DNA of 64,000 bases from NCBI GenBank assembly GCA_023703675.1, contig CP097974.1:85288-149287 (forward strand). The letters run 5' to 3'. Both the position numbers and the translations under genes were made by a program. This DNA is from SAR86 cluster bacterium. Lineage in GTDB: Bacteria > Pseudomonadota > Gammaproteobacteria > Magnimaribacterales > AG-339-G14. Positions 54,797 through 64,000 of the stretch are shown here, piece by piece (within the stretch, counting starts at the first letter, position 1; the number at the start of each line of letters is the position of its first letter). The notes below the pieces were generated by a model, which was not told the DNA's origin, did no database searches, and saw only the letters and a program-made list of their open reading frames with translations.

Positions 54797-56248
54797 TTAT
54801 TCTAAAGTGGTTTGACCCATTAACTCTTGGTCAATCTCACGTGCTGCAGCTCTACCCTCATTAATCGCCCAGACAACTAATGATTGGCCACGACGACAGT
54901 CGCCCGCGGCAAAAACTTTTGGGTGAGAAGTTTTGTGAATGTTATGCTCGGCTTTGAAATTGGATCTTTCGTCTAGATCTAAATTTAAGTTTTCATTCAG
55001 ATAATGCTCTGGTCCTAAAAACCCCATTGCTAAAAGCACTAAATCTGCTCTCCAGATTTTTTCTGTTCCCGGAATTTCTTTAAAATCCTTATCTACCTTG
55101 ACTGTTTTTATTCCAGTTAATTTTCCATTCTTATCTCTCAAGAATTCTTTTCCAGAGACTGAATACTCTCTTGGATCCTTACCAAATACTTCCCTTGATT
55201 CTTCATGTCCGTAATCCACTTTATAGATTCTTGGAAATAGTGGCCAAGGATTGTTGTCCATTCTGTCCTGAGGAAGCTCTGGCATAATTTCAAAATTGGT
55301 CAGAGACTTACATCCGTGTCTTAGAGAAGTTCCTAAGCAATCATTTCCGGTGTCTCCACCTCCAATAACAATTACATTTTTACCTTTGGCGTTAATATAG
55401 TTTTCATCGCTTAGTTTGCTGTCTAGAAGACTTTTAGTGTTTTGTCCCAAAAACTCCATTGCAAAATAGACGCCATCTCCTTCTCGATTAGGAATTGGCA
55501 AGTCTCTTGGTTTAGTTGCTCCGGTAGTAAGCAGCACAATATCATTAGATTCAACTAATTCATCTACTGATATGTCATTTATTTCGCTTCCACCTATGTT
55601 GCAACCAGTATGGAACTTAATACCTTCTTTCTCCATGATATCTATGCGCATATCTATAATAGACTTGTCTAATTTCATGTTTGGAATTCCGTACATCATG
55701 AGGCCGCCAATTCTATCGGCTCGCTCATAGACTTCAACAGAGTGACCGACGCTATTAAGTTGTTGCGCAGCTGATAGTCCTGCTGGACCAGAACCAACGA
55801 TGGCTATTTTTTTATTTGTTCTGACTTTTGGTATAACAGGTTTCAGCCATCCGGATTCAATACCTTTGTCCGCAATAGCGAATTCAAGATTTTTTATGGT
55901 GACTGGAGATTCAGTAATACCCAAAACACATGCGCCTTCACAAACTGCAGGACAAACTCTTCCAGTAACTTCTGGGAAATTATTAGTTTTTAAAAGTCTA
56001 TTAAATGCTTCTTCCCATTTTTCGTTATAAACCAAGTCATTCCACTCTGGAATTAGATTATAAACTGGGCAACCTTCTCCTGATTGACAAAAGGGCACTC
56101 CACAATTCATGCATCGAGATGCTTGAGTATTTAGAAGAGATTCATCATGATCGGTATAAATCTCTTTGAAATCAATTATTCTCTCTTTTGCCGGCCTATA
56201 AGGCTCAACGACTCGCTCGTGTTCTTTAAATCCTGTAACCTTTCCCAT
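54797..56248 (-). CDS. gltD: Glutamate synthase small subunit
   Basis: NADPH-oxidising subunit of glutamate synthase, feeding electrons to GltB. Iron-sulfur cysteines 46, 49, 54, 60 (CMNCGVPFC...C) and 99, 103, 107 (CPAVCEGAC); FAD site [13 protein letters not shown] with [16 protein letters not shown] site [11 protein letters not shown]. 483 aa, normal. Its ATG follows directly after the gltB stop with no spacer. Confidence 0.96.
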   Translation of the reverse strand: MGKVTGFKEHERVVEPYRPAKERIIDFKEIYTDHDESLLNTQASRCMNCGVPFCQSGEGCPVYNLIPEWNDLVYNEKWEEAFNRLLKTNNFPEVTGRVCPAVCEGACVLGITESPVTIKNLEFAIADKGIESGWLKPVIPKVRTNKKIAIVGSGPAGLSAAQQLNSVGHSVEVYERADRIGGLMMYGIPNMKLDKSIIDMRIDIMEKEGIKFHTGCNIGGSEINDISVDELVESNDIVLLTTGATKPRDLPIPNREGDGVYFAMEFLGQNTKSLLDSKLSDENYINAKGKNVIVIGGGDTGNDCLGTSLRHGCKSLTNFEIMPELPQDRMDNNPWPLFPRIYKVDYGHEESREVFGKDPREYSVSGKEFLRDKNGKLTGIKTVKVDKDFKEIPGTEKIWRADLVLLAMGFLGPEHYLNENLNLDLDERSNFKAEHNIHKTSHPKVFAAGDCRRGQSLVVWAINEGRAAAREIDQELMGQTTLE

Positions 56249-59200
56249 TTAACTTACCTTTAATTTTTGTTCATCCATTTCTTGGAGAACTCTTTTAAAA
56301 TCAGTGGGCATAACTTTCACAAAATTATGTGTCTCTCTCTTCCAATTATCCAGAATTTTTTTTGCAACACTAGACCCAGTGTATCTGAAATGTTTTTCTA
56401 ATAATTCTTTTAACTCATCTAAGTCCTCTTTTATTTTCAATTTTTCTAACTCAAAGGTGCTCAAATTACATTTTTTTTCAAAAGACTTGTCTTGGTCATA
56501 AACGTAAGCAATACCGCCACTCATGCCGGCACCAAAGTTTCGACCAGTTTTGCCAAGGATTACAGCTCTTCCACCAGTCATGTATTCGCAGCCATGATCA
56601 CCAATGCCTTCAACGACTACTCTGGCTCCACTGTTTCTTACACAAAATCTTTCTGCCGCAATACCTCGAAAATAAGCCTCTCCACCTGTAGCTCCATACA
56701 AAGCGACATTACCTAACAAGATGTTTTCTTCAGGGACGAATTTACTATCCTTGGGAGGATAAATTATTATTTTTCCTCCAGAGAGTCCTTTTCCAACATA
56801 ATCGTTAGCGTCTCCTTCTAAGGAGATGGTCATTCCTTTGGTAATCCAAGCTCCGAGGCTTTGTCCCGCAGAGCCCTTCAGATTAAGATTAATTGTGTCG
56901 TTGGGAAGACCGTTAGCGCCCCAAATTTTAGAAATCTCATTTGAAAGAATTGTTCCAAATACTCTATTGGTGTTACCGATGTTTAGGTTCACGGTAATTT
57001 TTTGTTTGGTCTCAATATTGTTTTTAATTGTCTTAACTAAAGCCATATCCATTGATTTCTGCAGGTTATGATTTTGTTCTTGAGTGTTATAGACTTCTGT
57101 ATTCTCAAAGACTTTTTTTGCTGGAGTAAGAATTTTTGATAGGTCAAGGCCGTCTCTTTTCCAATGATTGATAGCATCTTCCATTTCAAGTAAATCCACT
57201 CTTCCAATCAAATCATTTAGGTTCTTTATTCCAAGTTTCGCCATAATCATCCTTAATTCTTTGGCAACCATGAATAAATAGTTCACGACATTTTCAGGAC
57301 TTCCATGAAACTTTTTTCTTAGCTCTTTGTCTTGTGTCGCAATACCAACAGGACAAGTATTTAAATGACATTTTCTCATCATGATGCACCCTAAAGTAAC
57401 GAGTGGGGCTGTAGAAAAACCAAATTCCTCGGCACCAAGAATGGCCGCAATTGCCACATCTCTTCCAGTTTTGAGTTGTCCATCCGTTTGCAGAACTACT
57501 CTTGAACGTAAATTATTCATCACAAGTGTTTGATGAGTTTCAGCAATGCCTAATTCCCAGGGTAGCCCGGCGTGTTTGATGGAAGTCAAAGGAGATGCTC
57601 CAGTTCCGCCGTCATGACCAGCTATAACAAGATGGTCTGTTTTTGCTTTAACTACTCCAGCAGCAATGGTTCCAACTCCAATTTCAGAGACCAATTTCAC
57701 ACTGATTCTAGAGCTACGATTGGCATTTTTCAAATCATGAATAAGTTGAGCAATGTCTTCGATGGAATAAATATCATGATGAGGTGGAGGACTGATAAGG
57801 CCTACTCCAGGAGTAGAATGTCTTATCTTTGCGATGTAGTCATCGACCTTTGTTCCCGGTAGTTCTCCACCTTCTCCGGGTTTAGCGCCCTGAGCAATTT
57901 TTATTTGAAGTTCATCTGAATTGGTAAGGTACCACATGGTCACTCCAAATCTTCCCGAGGCTACTTGTTTGATGGCCGATCTTTTTGAATCTCCATTCTC
58001 AAGAGGTTTAAATCTAATAGGATCCTCACCACCTTCGCCAGTATTGGATTTACCTCCTAGTTTATTCATTGCAAGAGCGAGAGATTCATGTGCTTCCGTA
58101 GAGATAGAGCCAAGCGACATAGCGCCAGTAGCAAATCTTTTCACTATTTCCTTTTCGGGCTCAACTTCCTCTAGAGGTAATTCAGAATCAGAAAATTTAA
58201 ATTTCATTAAACCTCTTAAGGTACTATTTTTTGTCGTCTGTTCATTAGCATGATCAGCGAATTTCCAATAAGCAGTTTCGTCGTTGTTTCTGGAAGCAAG
58301 TTGCAAAGCAGAAATAGTTTTAGGATCCCACATGTGGCTGTCGCCTCCATTTCTCCAATGAAAATCTCCGGGATTAGGAAGAGTGCTAACTTTGTTTTGA
58401 CTTATTTCAGGAAAACCGATTTCGTGTCGTCTTTCAATCTCTTTAGTGAGAACTTGAAAATCAATTCCTTGAACTCTGCTAGGAGTGCCTGGAAAAGAGA
58501 ACTCAATAATTTCATCCGCTAAGCCTACTGCTTCAAATATTTGGGCACCTTTATAAGATTGGAGAGTGGAAATTCCCATTTTTGCCATAACTTTTAGCAT
58601 GCCTTTGGCCACACCTTTTTTATAGGCATTGACAAGATCTTTTATACCTTTAAGGTTTTCATCTTTCAGCAATCCATCTTTTAAAGATTTTGCGAGTACA
58701 TCAAATGCTAGATAGGGATTGATTGCGTCTGCACCATAGCCAACAAGCAAACAATGATGATGAACTTCTCTAGCTTCTCCTGTTTCTATAATTATTCCAA
58801 TTTGTGTACGCTTTTCTCCTTTTACTAGATGATGATGCACGGTAGAGCACGCAAGCAAGGAACTTAGAGCAATATTTTTCTGAGAGATATTTCTGTCAGA
58901 AAGAACTATAAAGGAATAACCCTCATTAATTGCTTCTTCTGCTTCTCTACAAATTCTAGATAAAGCAGCTTTTAAACCTTTTTCCCCTTTTCCTCTAGGA
59001 TATGTAATGTCTATAGTTTTGGTTTTCCAACCAAAGTTCTTAATGTCTTTAATTTTTGCTAATTCAAGGTTGGATAGTATCGGATGCTCAAGGTTAAGTC
59101 GGTTTACATTTTTCTCATGATTTTCCAGTAAGTTACCTTCAGGGCCAATAAGACATTTAAGTGACATGATCACTTCTTCTCTTATTGAGTCAATTGGAGG

Positions 59201-60802
59201 ATTTGTAATTTGTGCGAAAAGTTGCTTGAAGTAATCATAGATCATCCTTGGCTTGTCTGACAAGCAGGCCAATGCCGCATCATTGCCCATAGAGCCAAGT
59301 GGGTCTCTTAGTTCAGTAACAAGTGGTAAGAGCATAAATTCAAGTGTTTCGGTGGTGTAACCAAAAGCCTGCATTTTCGGGATTAGATTTTCTTCTTTTG
59401 GATTTTTTCTTGTGGTTTTGAGATCTTTAAGATTAACTATTTGATTTTTATTCCATTCTTTATATGGTAATTGAGAGGCAACTTCTTTTTTGATTTCTTC
59501 GTCAGAAATTAATTTTCCTTTTTCAAAATCGATTAAAAACATTTTACCCGGTTGAAGCCTGCCCTTAGTAACAACGCTTTTAGAATCCACTGGAAGGACT
59601 CCAACTTCTGAGGCCATAATAACTTTGTCGTCATCGGTAACATAAAACCTACTGGGCCTGAGACCATTCCTATCTAGAACGGCGCCAACCATTTTTCCAT
59701 CAGTAAAAACAATTGAAGCTGGCCCGTCCCAAGGCTCCATAAAAGAAGAAGCGTATTCATAAAAAGCTTTTTTCTTTTGTGACATCTCTTTATCGTTTTG
59801 CCAAGCTTCTGGAATCATCATCATTATCGCTTCTGGAATTTTTCTTCCTGACATAATTAGAAATTCAAGTACATTATCGAAACTGCCAGAATCAGAACAA
59901 TCAGGTTCGGCAATGGGGAAGAGTTTTTTTAGGTTTTTTCCAAAAAGCTGGCTCTCTGCCATACCTTGCCTGGCTCTCATAAGATTTATGTTTCCTTTCA
60001 GAGTATTAATTTCTCCGTTGTGACACATGTATCTGCAGGGTTGAGCCCTGTCCCACGAAGGAAAAGTATTAGTGCTAAACCTTGAATGCACCATTGCGAG
60101 ATGTGTTTTGAGCTCTTTGTTCTCAAGGTCAGGGAAAAAAGGGAATAACTGCGCAGGAGTTAACATTCCTTTATAAATTATTAGTCTTGAAGAAAGAGAG
60201 GAGGCATAAAACATCAAACCTTGAGAAAGATTTTCTTCAAATCTCAATCTCTTGCTAAAGATTTTTCTGCAAAGATAAAGTTTTCTTTCAAACTCGTCCT
60301 GTGAAATTTTTCCTTTAGAACCGATGAAAATTTGTTCTATTTCAGGCTGACAGCTTAGAGCGGCAGGACCCACGTTAGCTTTTTTTTGATTTATGGGAAC
60401 TTTTCTCCAGCCTATAAAGCTTAATCCTTCTCTAGCAACTGTTTCCTCTACTATTTTTTTACATAGGTCATACTCTTTTTTGATTTGAGGTAAAAAAAGG
60501 TTTCCAACTGCATATTTGCCTTCTTCTGGCAGAATTAAATCTAAAGCTTTAGCTTCTTTTTGAAAAAATGAGTCCGGCAGGGCTAGGAGAATACCAGCAC
60601 CATCTCCAGTATTTTCTTCAAAGCCACAACCCCCTCTATGGTCCATTCTGGAGTTAATTAAATAAGCGTTATCCATGATTTCTCTGGAGGGAACTCCTTT
60701 CACATTTGCAACAAGACCAACTCCACACGAGTCTCTTTCAAAGTCTGGATCGTAAAGTCCCTTTTTTTTGGGTCTGTCTAAAAAATATCTATTTTTTGGC
60801 AC
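56249..60802 (-). CDS. gltB: Glutamate synthase large subunit
   Basis: Converts glutamine and 2-oxoglutarate into two glutamates. After a 25-residue propeptide, Cys26 in RDSCGVGLVANV becomes the N-terminal nucleophile of the glutaminase domain. FMN domain includes GAKPGEGGELPG and GHDGGTGASPLTSIKHAG; the 3Fe-4S motif is CIMMRKCHLNTCPVGIAT; the C-terminal beta-helix has SGGIAYVYD. 1517 aa, full length. GTG start. Forms an operon with gltD; aroB lies 122 bases upstream on the same strand. Confidence 0.97.
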   Translation of the reverse strand: MPKNRYFLDRPKKKGLYDPDFERDSCGVGLVANVKGVPSREIMDNAYLINSRMDHRGGCGFEENTGDGAGILLALPDSFFQKEAKALDLILPEEGKYAVGNLFLPQIKKEYDLCKKIVEETVAREGLSFIGWRKVPINQKKANVGPAALSCQPEIEQIFIGSKGKISQDEFERKLYLCRKIFSKRLRFEENLSQGLMFYASSLSSRLIIYKGMLTPAQLFPFFPDLENKELKTHLAMVHSRFSTNTFPSWDRAQPCRYMCHNGEINTLKGNINLMRARQGMAESQLFGKNLKKLFPIAEPDCSDSGSFDNVLEFLIMSGRKIPEAIMMMIPEAWQNDKEMSQKKKAFYEYASSFMEPWDGPASIVFTDGKMVGAVLDRNGLRPSRFYVTDDDKVIMASEVGVLPVDSKSVVTKGRLQPGKMFLIDFEKGKLISDEEIKKEVASQLPYKEWNKNQIVNLKDLKTTRKNPKEENLIPKMQAFGYTTETLEFMLLPLVTELRDPLGSMGNDAALACLSDKPRMIYDYFKQLFAQITNPPIDSIREEVIMSLKCLIGPEGNLLENHEKNVNRLNLEHPILSNLELAKIKDIKNFGWKTKTIDITYPRGKGEKGLKAALSRICREAEEAINEGYSFIVLSDRNISQKNIALSSLLACSTVHHHLVKGEKRTQIGIIIETGEAREVHHHCLLVGYGADAINPYLAFDVLAKSLKDGLLKDENLKGIKDLVNAYKKGVAKGMLKVMAKMGISTLQSYKGAQIFEAVGLADEIIEFSFPGTPSRVQGIDFQVLTKEIERRHEIGFPEISQNKVSTLPNPGDFHWRNGGDSHMWDPKTISALQLASRNNDETAYWKFADHANEQTTKNSTLRGLMKFKFSDSELPLEEVEPEKEIVKRFATGAMSLGSISTEAHESLALAMNKLGGKSNTGEGGEDPIRFKPLENGDSKRSAIKQVASGRFGVTMWYLTNSDELQIKIAQGAKPGEGGELPGTKVDDYIAKIRHSTPGVGLISPPPHHDIYSIEDIAQLIHDLKNANRSSRISVKLVSEIGVGTIAAGVVKAKTDHLVIAGHDGGTGASPLTSIKHAGLPWELGIAETHQTLVMNNLRSRVVLQTDGQLKTGRDVAIAAILGAEEFGFSTAPLVTLGCIMMRKCHLNTCPVGIATQDKELRKKFHGSPENVVNYLFMVAKELRMIMAKLGIKNLNDLIGRVDLLEMEDAINHWKRDGLDLSKILTPAKKVFENTEVYNTQEQNHNLQKSMDMALVKTIKNNIETKQKITVNLNIGNTNRVFGTILSNEISKIWGANGLPNDTINLNLKGSAGQSLGAWITKGMTISLEGDANDYVGKGLSGGKIIIYPPKDSKFVPEENILLGNVALYGATGGEAYFRGIAAERFCVRNSGARVVVEGIGDHGCEYMTGGRAVILGKTGRNFGAGMSGGIAYVYDQDKSFEKKCNLSTFELEKLKIKEDLDELKELLEKHFRYTGSSVAKKILDNWKRETHNFVKVMPTDFKRVLQEMDEQKLKVS

Positions 60803-60924
60803 AAATTACACCTAATTCGGTAAATTGAAGTCCTTAACGCTTGGACTTAGCGTCACTTTTCGAGCATGTGAAATGCAGTTCATTAAGATATTAGTAAAAA
60901 AACCGCTAAAAGTGAATTATTTGC
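60803..60924 (-). promoter_or_regulatory. Region between aroB and gltB with inverted repeats
   Basis: 122 bases upstream of gltB. AAGTCC (60828-60833) pairs with GGACTT (60843-60848) around a 9-base loop. TCACTTTT (60853-60860) and AAAAGTGA (60908-60915) form a wider inverted repeat. These could be an operator or leader structure for gltBD. No tRNA or known riboswitch is recognised. Confidence 0.4.
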
Positions 60925-62004
60925 TTATATCTTTAAGCTTTCCTTGAGAAGATTTTCGTCAACTTCGTTCGAAATTTCAGCTCTTCCAACAGAATTTAAG
61001 ATAATAAACCTTAATTTATTTGAAAGAATTTTTTTATCTCTACTCATTGCCTCTCTAAAGTCGCTATATTTAAAATTTTTTGGTAGCTTAGTTGGCAATC
61101 CAGCTGATTTTATAAGTTTTTTAATGCGATCGAACTCATTTTTAGAGATTTTTTTCATTAAGAAAGACAAATTAGAAGCACAAACCATACCCAATCCGAC
61201 AGCTTGCCCGTGGGAAAACCCTTCTAACGCCATAGCTGACTCAAACGCATGACCATAAGTATGTCCAAAATTTAAAAGGGCGCGGTCGCCAAGTTCTTTT
61301 TCATCATTTGATACTATTGAGGATTTGATTAATGAAGACTCATAAATTATTTGAATCAAACTTTCTTTATCACCAGCAATTTTATTTATAATTTTTTTCT
61401 CTAACTCTTCAAACAGAGATTTATTAGCGATAAGCGAATGTTTGATAATTTCTGCCATTCCCTCTGCTATTTCAACTTCTCCAAGACTTGATAAAAGGTC
61501 AATATCTATTAGTACTAGATTGGGTTGATAAAAAGCTCCAATATTATTTTTAGCACCTTGAAAATTAATCCCCGTTTTTCCTCCTATTGCAGCGTCTACT
61601 TGAGCCAGCAGAGTAGAAGGAATTTGAATAAGATTCACGCCCCTTAAATAAGTTGAGGCTGCAAAGCCAACCATGTCTGTCGTTATTCCACCACCTAAAG
61701 AAATTAAAACACAGTCTCTATTAAACTTTTCTTCGTTTAAGACTTCAAAGATCGGTTGAAGACCCTCTAAACTTTTATTTTTTTCATTGGTCTTAATTTT
61801 AATCGAAATTAGCTTACTTGGATTAGATTTTGATAAGTTTGTTTTTAAGTCATCTAGAAATTCTTTTGGAACGTTTGAGTCTTTTATAATCAGAACTTGT
61901 TTACCCTCAACGAGCCACTTGAAATTATAGTTTTTAATAAGAGCCTGATTTATAACGAGCTCATAATTTGAAGATGCAGTTTTAACTTGGATTGATTTAT
62001 TCAT
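60925..62004 (-). CDS. aroB: 3-Dehydroquinate synthase
   Basis: Second step of the shikimate route to aromatic amino acids. NAD and metal motifs: SLGGGITTDMVGFAAS, GGKTGINFQGAKNNIGAFYQP, zinc His in LLNFGHTYGHAFES, and GFSHGQAVGLGM. 359 aa, normal. Overlaps the 3' end of aroK by 8 bases, so aroK-aroB is one unit, as in most gammaproteobacteria. Confidence 0.96.
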   Translation of the reverse strand: MNKSIQVKTASSNYELVINQALIKNYNFKWLVEGKQVLIIKDSNVPKEFLDDLKTNLSKSNPSKLISIKIKTNEKNKSLEGLQPIFEVLNEEKFNRDCVLISLGGGITTDMVGFAASTYLRGVNLIQIPSTLLAQVDAAIGGKTGINFQGAKNNIGAFYQPNLVLIDIDLLSSLGEVEIAEGMAEIIKHSLIANKSLFEELEKKIINKIAGDKESLIQIIYESSLIKSSIVSNDEKELGDRALLNFGHTYGHAFESAMALEGFSHGQAVGLGMVCASNLSFLMKKISKNEFDRIKKLIKSAGLPTKLPKNFKYSDFREAMSRDKKILSNKLRFIILNSVGRAEISNEVDENLLKESLKI

Positions 62005-62500
62005 TAAAAATACTGACTATTTTATTAGCCAACTCTTCATTAGACATTGAATCTGAAAAAAATTCCATTTTCGCTATCTTTTTATATTTATTAATTCTCT
62101 TGTCATAAAGTTTTTGAAGAATTTCTTTTGGATTAGATGAATTAAGCAAAGGTCTTTTATCTGAACCTTTAGTGTTCTTGAATTGGCTATCAACTTTACT
62201 GTTTAAAAAGATCACATATTTTTCGTTCTTAAGTATATTAAGATTCTCTTCACTTTCTACTATCCCCCCTCCTGTGGAAACAATACAATTTTTTAATTCT
62301 AAAGATTTCTTTAAATACTCTGTCTCTATACTTCTGAAGTAAGCTTCACCATTAATTTCAAAGATTTTCTTTATAGACAAGTTAAAATCTTTTTCAATTT
62401 CCTTGTCCAAGTCAAATAGATCTTTATTTAACTCAGAACTTAAAATTTTTCCTATTTTTGATTTACCAGATCCCATCGGGCCAATTAGAAATATTTTCAT
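61997..62500 (-). CDS. aroK: Shikimate kinase
   Basis: Phosphorylates shikimate with ATP. P-loop GPMGSGKSKIGK is at residues 7-18; DLDKEIE holds the Mg2+/shikimate Asp, STGGGIVE the substrate GGG motif, and DKRPLL the lid arginine. 167 aa, normal. Divergent from mrcA by 51 bases. Paired with aroB. Confidence 0.95.
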   Translation of the reverse strand: MKIFLIGPMGSGKSKIGKILSSELNKDLFDLDKEIEKDFNLSIKKIFEINGEAYFRSIETEYLKKSLELKNCIVSTGGGIVESEENLNILKNEKYVIFLNSKVDSQFKNTKGSDKRPLLNSSNPKEILQKLYDKRINKYKKIAKMEFFSDSMSNEELANKIVSIFNE

Positions 62501-62551
62501 TAAGCGCTCTTAAATATTAAAATACATTTTATCTTATTGCAGTCTTAGACA

Positions 62552-64000
62552 ATGTTTTTCAATAAATATTTTTTTTCATTATTAATTATTTTTTTGCTAC
62601 CAATTCAATTTGGTCTGGGCCTATTCATTTATTTATCGCACGATCTCCCTTCGACTGCAGACGTTAGGAAAGTCGAATTACAAATTCCTTTAAAAATATT
62701 TACATCTGATGGAAAGCTAATTGGAGAATATGGAGAAATACATCGTACAAAATTATCTTTCGATCAAATACCTGAAAATATAGTCAACGCTTTTTTAGCG
62801 GCAGAGGACAGCGACTTTTTTTCTCACAGCGGTGTGGATTTTCTTAGCTTGTTAAGAGCAACCTATCAATTTGTGAAAGAAGGAGAAATTATTAGCGGTG
62901 GGGGAACCATTACTATGCAAGTAGCAAGAAACTATGTGCTTACAAAAGAACAGACCTTTGAAAGAAAGTTAAAGGAAATTTTTATGGCTTTTAAATTGGA
63001 CTTATCTTTTACAAAAGAAGAAATTTTTGAGCTCTACGTAAATCAAATATTTTTAGGAAACCGTGCCTACGGCATAGCAGCCGCTTCTGAAATTTACTAC
63101 GGCAAGGACCTTAGCGATTTGTCAATTGCACAATCAGCTATGATAGCCAGTCTTCCAAAAGCCCCGTCCAGAATTAACCCTATCGCAAATCCTGAAAGAG
63201 CTCTACTAAGAAGAAATTGGGTTTTAAGTAGAATGGAATCATTAGGGTTCATTCAAGAAAAAGTTTTTGAGGAAGCTTTTAATGAGCCGATTTCTGCATC
63301 GTTTTATGGAATAGGTTCTGAAGTTGAGGCAGATTATTTGTCTGAACAAATTAGAAGATACATGATTGAAAACTATGGGCTTTCATCATACAAGGAAGGA
63401 TACAAAGTTTATTCTACAATCAGCTCTTCGAAACAATCGGCCGCGGTAAATTCTCTACGCAGGGGTATTGAAGAATACGAATTCAGGCATGGGTTTAGGA
63501 AACCTAATAATTTTAAGGAACTTATTCCTAAAGAGTTCAATCAAAGAAGTGATCTCTTTTATAGAATTGGCTACGACCCAAGAAATTTTAAGGACTCCTT
63601 TGGCCTTAAAAAGGATCTTCTTAACCCTTTGGACGATTTGCTCGACTTTCTGTCAGATCAGCCAAGATTTAATTCATTTGATCCTGTTTTAATTCTGTCG
63701 GTTGATTCATCAAAAATTTCAGTACTAAAAAGGAATTCAGAAATTGAAACAATTTATCTGAATAATCTAAGTTCAAATATTAGACCTAGAATTGATGAGA
63801 ATAAAAAAGGTAAAAACTTGACGAGTTTCTCAAGTTTTTTTGAAACAGGAGACTTAATTTGGTTCAAAGAAATTTCGGAAAAGACATTTGAGTTAGCCAT
63901 GCATCCAGAGGTTCAAAGCGCACTTGTGAGCATCGATCCAAATTCCGGGAAAATTTTGGCTTTAGTTGGCGGTTATAATTTTGATTCAAGTAAATTTAAT
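62552..64000 (+). CDS. mrcA: Penicillin-binding protein 1A, 3' end outside window
   Basis: Bifunctional murein synthase: an N-terminal membrane anchor (residues 6-28), a GT51 glycosyltransferase domain, then a transpeptidase domain. GT51 motifs are AAEDSDFFSHSGVDFLSLL with the catalytic Glu, GGGTITMQVARN, KLKEIFMAFKLD and LGNRAYGIAAAS. The start of the transpeptidase part reads ALVSIDPNSGKILALVGGYN, where the window ends after 483 codons with no stop. It is divergent from aroK; in many gammaproteobacteria mrcA flanks pilM-Q and aroK, but no pil genes are present here. Confidence 0.95.
   Translation, partial: MFFNKYFFSLLIIFLLPIQFGLGLFIYLSHDLPSTADVRKVELQIPLKIFTSDGKLIGEYGEIHRTKLSFDQIPENIVNAFLAAEDSDFFSHSGVDFLSLLRATYQFVKEGEIISGGGTITMQVARNYVLTKEQTFERKLKEIFMAFKLDLSFTKEEIFELYVNQIFLGNRAYGIAAASEIYYGKDLSDLSIAQSAMIASLPKAPSRINPIANPERALLRRNWVLSRMESLGFIQEKVFEEAFNEPISASFYGIGSEVEADYLSEQIRRYMIENYGLSSYKEGYKVYSTISSSKQSAAVNSLRRGIEEYEFRHGFRKPNNFKELIPKEFNQRSDLFYRIGYDPRNFKDSFGLKKDLLNPLDDLLDFLSDQPRFNSFDPVLILSVDSSKISVLKRNSEIETIYLNNLSSNIRPRIDENKKGKNLTSFSSFFETGDLIWFKEISEKTFELAMHPEVQSALVSIDPNSGKILALVGGYNFDSSKFN

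Noticed and set aside
60803-60924. tRNA or small RNA gene before gltB
   Set aside because: Size would allow a tRNA but no cloverleaf or conserved arms are visible; listed only as a structured gap.

Overview
The window is an AT-rich, very densely packed chromosome segment from a Gram-negative bacterium. It carries outer-membrane genes (a TolC-like channel and a TonB-dependent receptor), murein-recycling genes and a complete 16S-23S-5S rRNA operon. Two gene orders point to Gammaproteobacteria. One is argC-erpA-anmK-M23 peptidase-tyrS-rRNA, as in Pseudomonas. The other is mrcA/aroK-aroB/gltB-gltD, without the pil genes that usually sit inside it. Low GC, almost no spacer DNA and the gene content suggest a streamlined marine lineage such as SAR86. 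That assignment is an inference which the complete 16S gene would settle.

Layout. 1-4.8 kb: katG (5' end outside the window), coaD, mutM, tolC-like gene. 5-11.3 kb: thiC, a peroxiredoxin and both topoisomerase IV subunits. 11.3-20.2 kb: M48 peptidase, argD, DUF2244 protein, acyl-CoA dehydrogenase, thioesterase, PPi-type phosphofructokinase, mpl, typA. 20.3-27.4 kb: bL31, a divergent phage-flavoured pair, thiolase, SRPBCC protein, tsaE, nnrD, nitronate monooxygenase-like, Nudix and beta-lactamase-fold genes. 27.4-33.4 kb: a minus-strand run thiD-thiE-pfkB kinase-dksA-folK-acs-msrA. 33.5-38.6 kb: argC, erpA, anmK, M23 peptidase, tyrS. 38.6-43.7 kb: the rRNA operon with leader, spacer and processing stems. 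43.7-48.5 kb: type II pantothenate kinase, a ferritin-like diiron protein and CobT/CobS-like genes. 48.6-54.7 kb: cysE, tesB, a P19-like periplasmic metal-binding protein, a small membrane protein, an AhpD-like protein and the TonB receptor. 54.8-64 kb: gltD, gltB, aroB, aroK and the start of mrcA. No run over 300 bases lacks a gene. No tRNA, CRISPR array or insertion sequence was seen.

How the genes work together. The thiamine genes (thiC, thiD, thiE) cover HMP synthesis, phosphorylation and coupling. coaW and coaD give two CoA steps. mpl and anmK serve murein recycling, with an M23 hydrolase and PBP1a acting on the wall. katG, the peroxiredoxin, msrA and the AhpD-like gene suggest peroxide defence. 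acs, the thiolase, the acyl-CoA dehydrogenase and two thioesterases fit acyl-CoA metabolism.

Two window-wide patterns stand out. At least ten genes have a -10-like hexamer ending 6-8 bases before the start codon and no Shine-Dalgarno sequence, which predicts leaderless mRNAs. Eight of nine convergent protein-gene pairs overlap or lie within 8 bases, and three of them share a TTAA in which the two stop codons interlock. The most intriguing possible system is the CobS/CobT-like AAA+/VWA pair beside a diiron enzyme, with no cobalt chelatase large subunit in the window.
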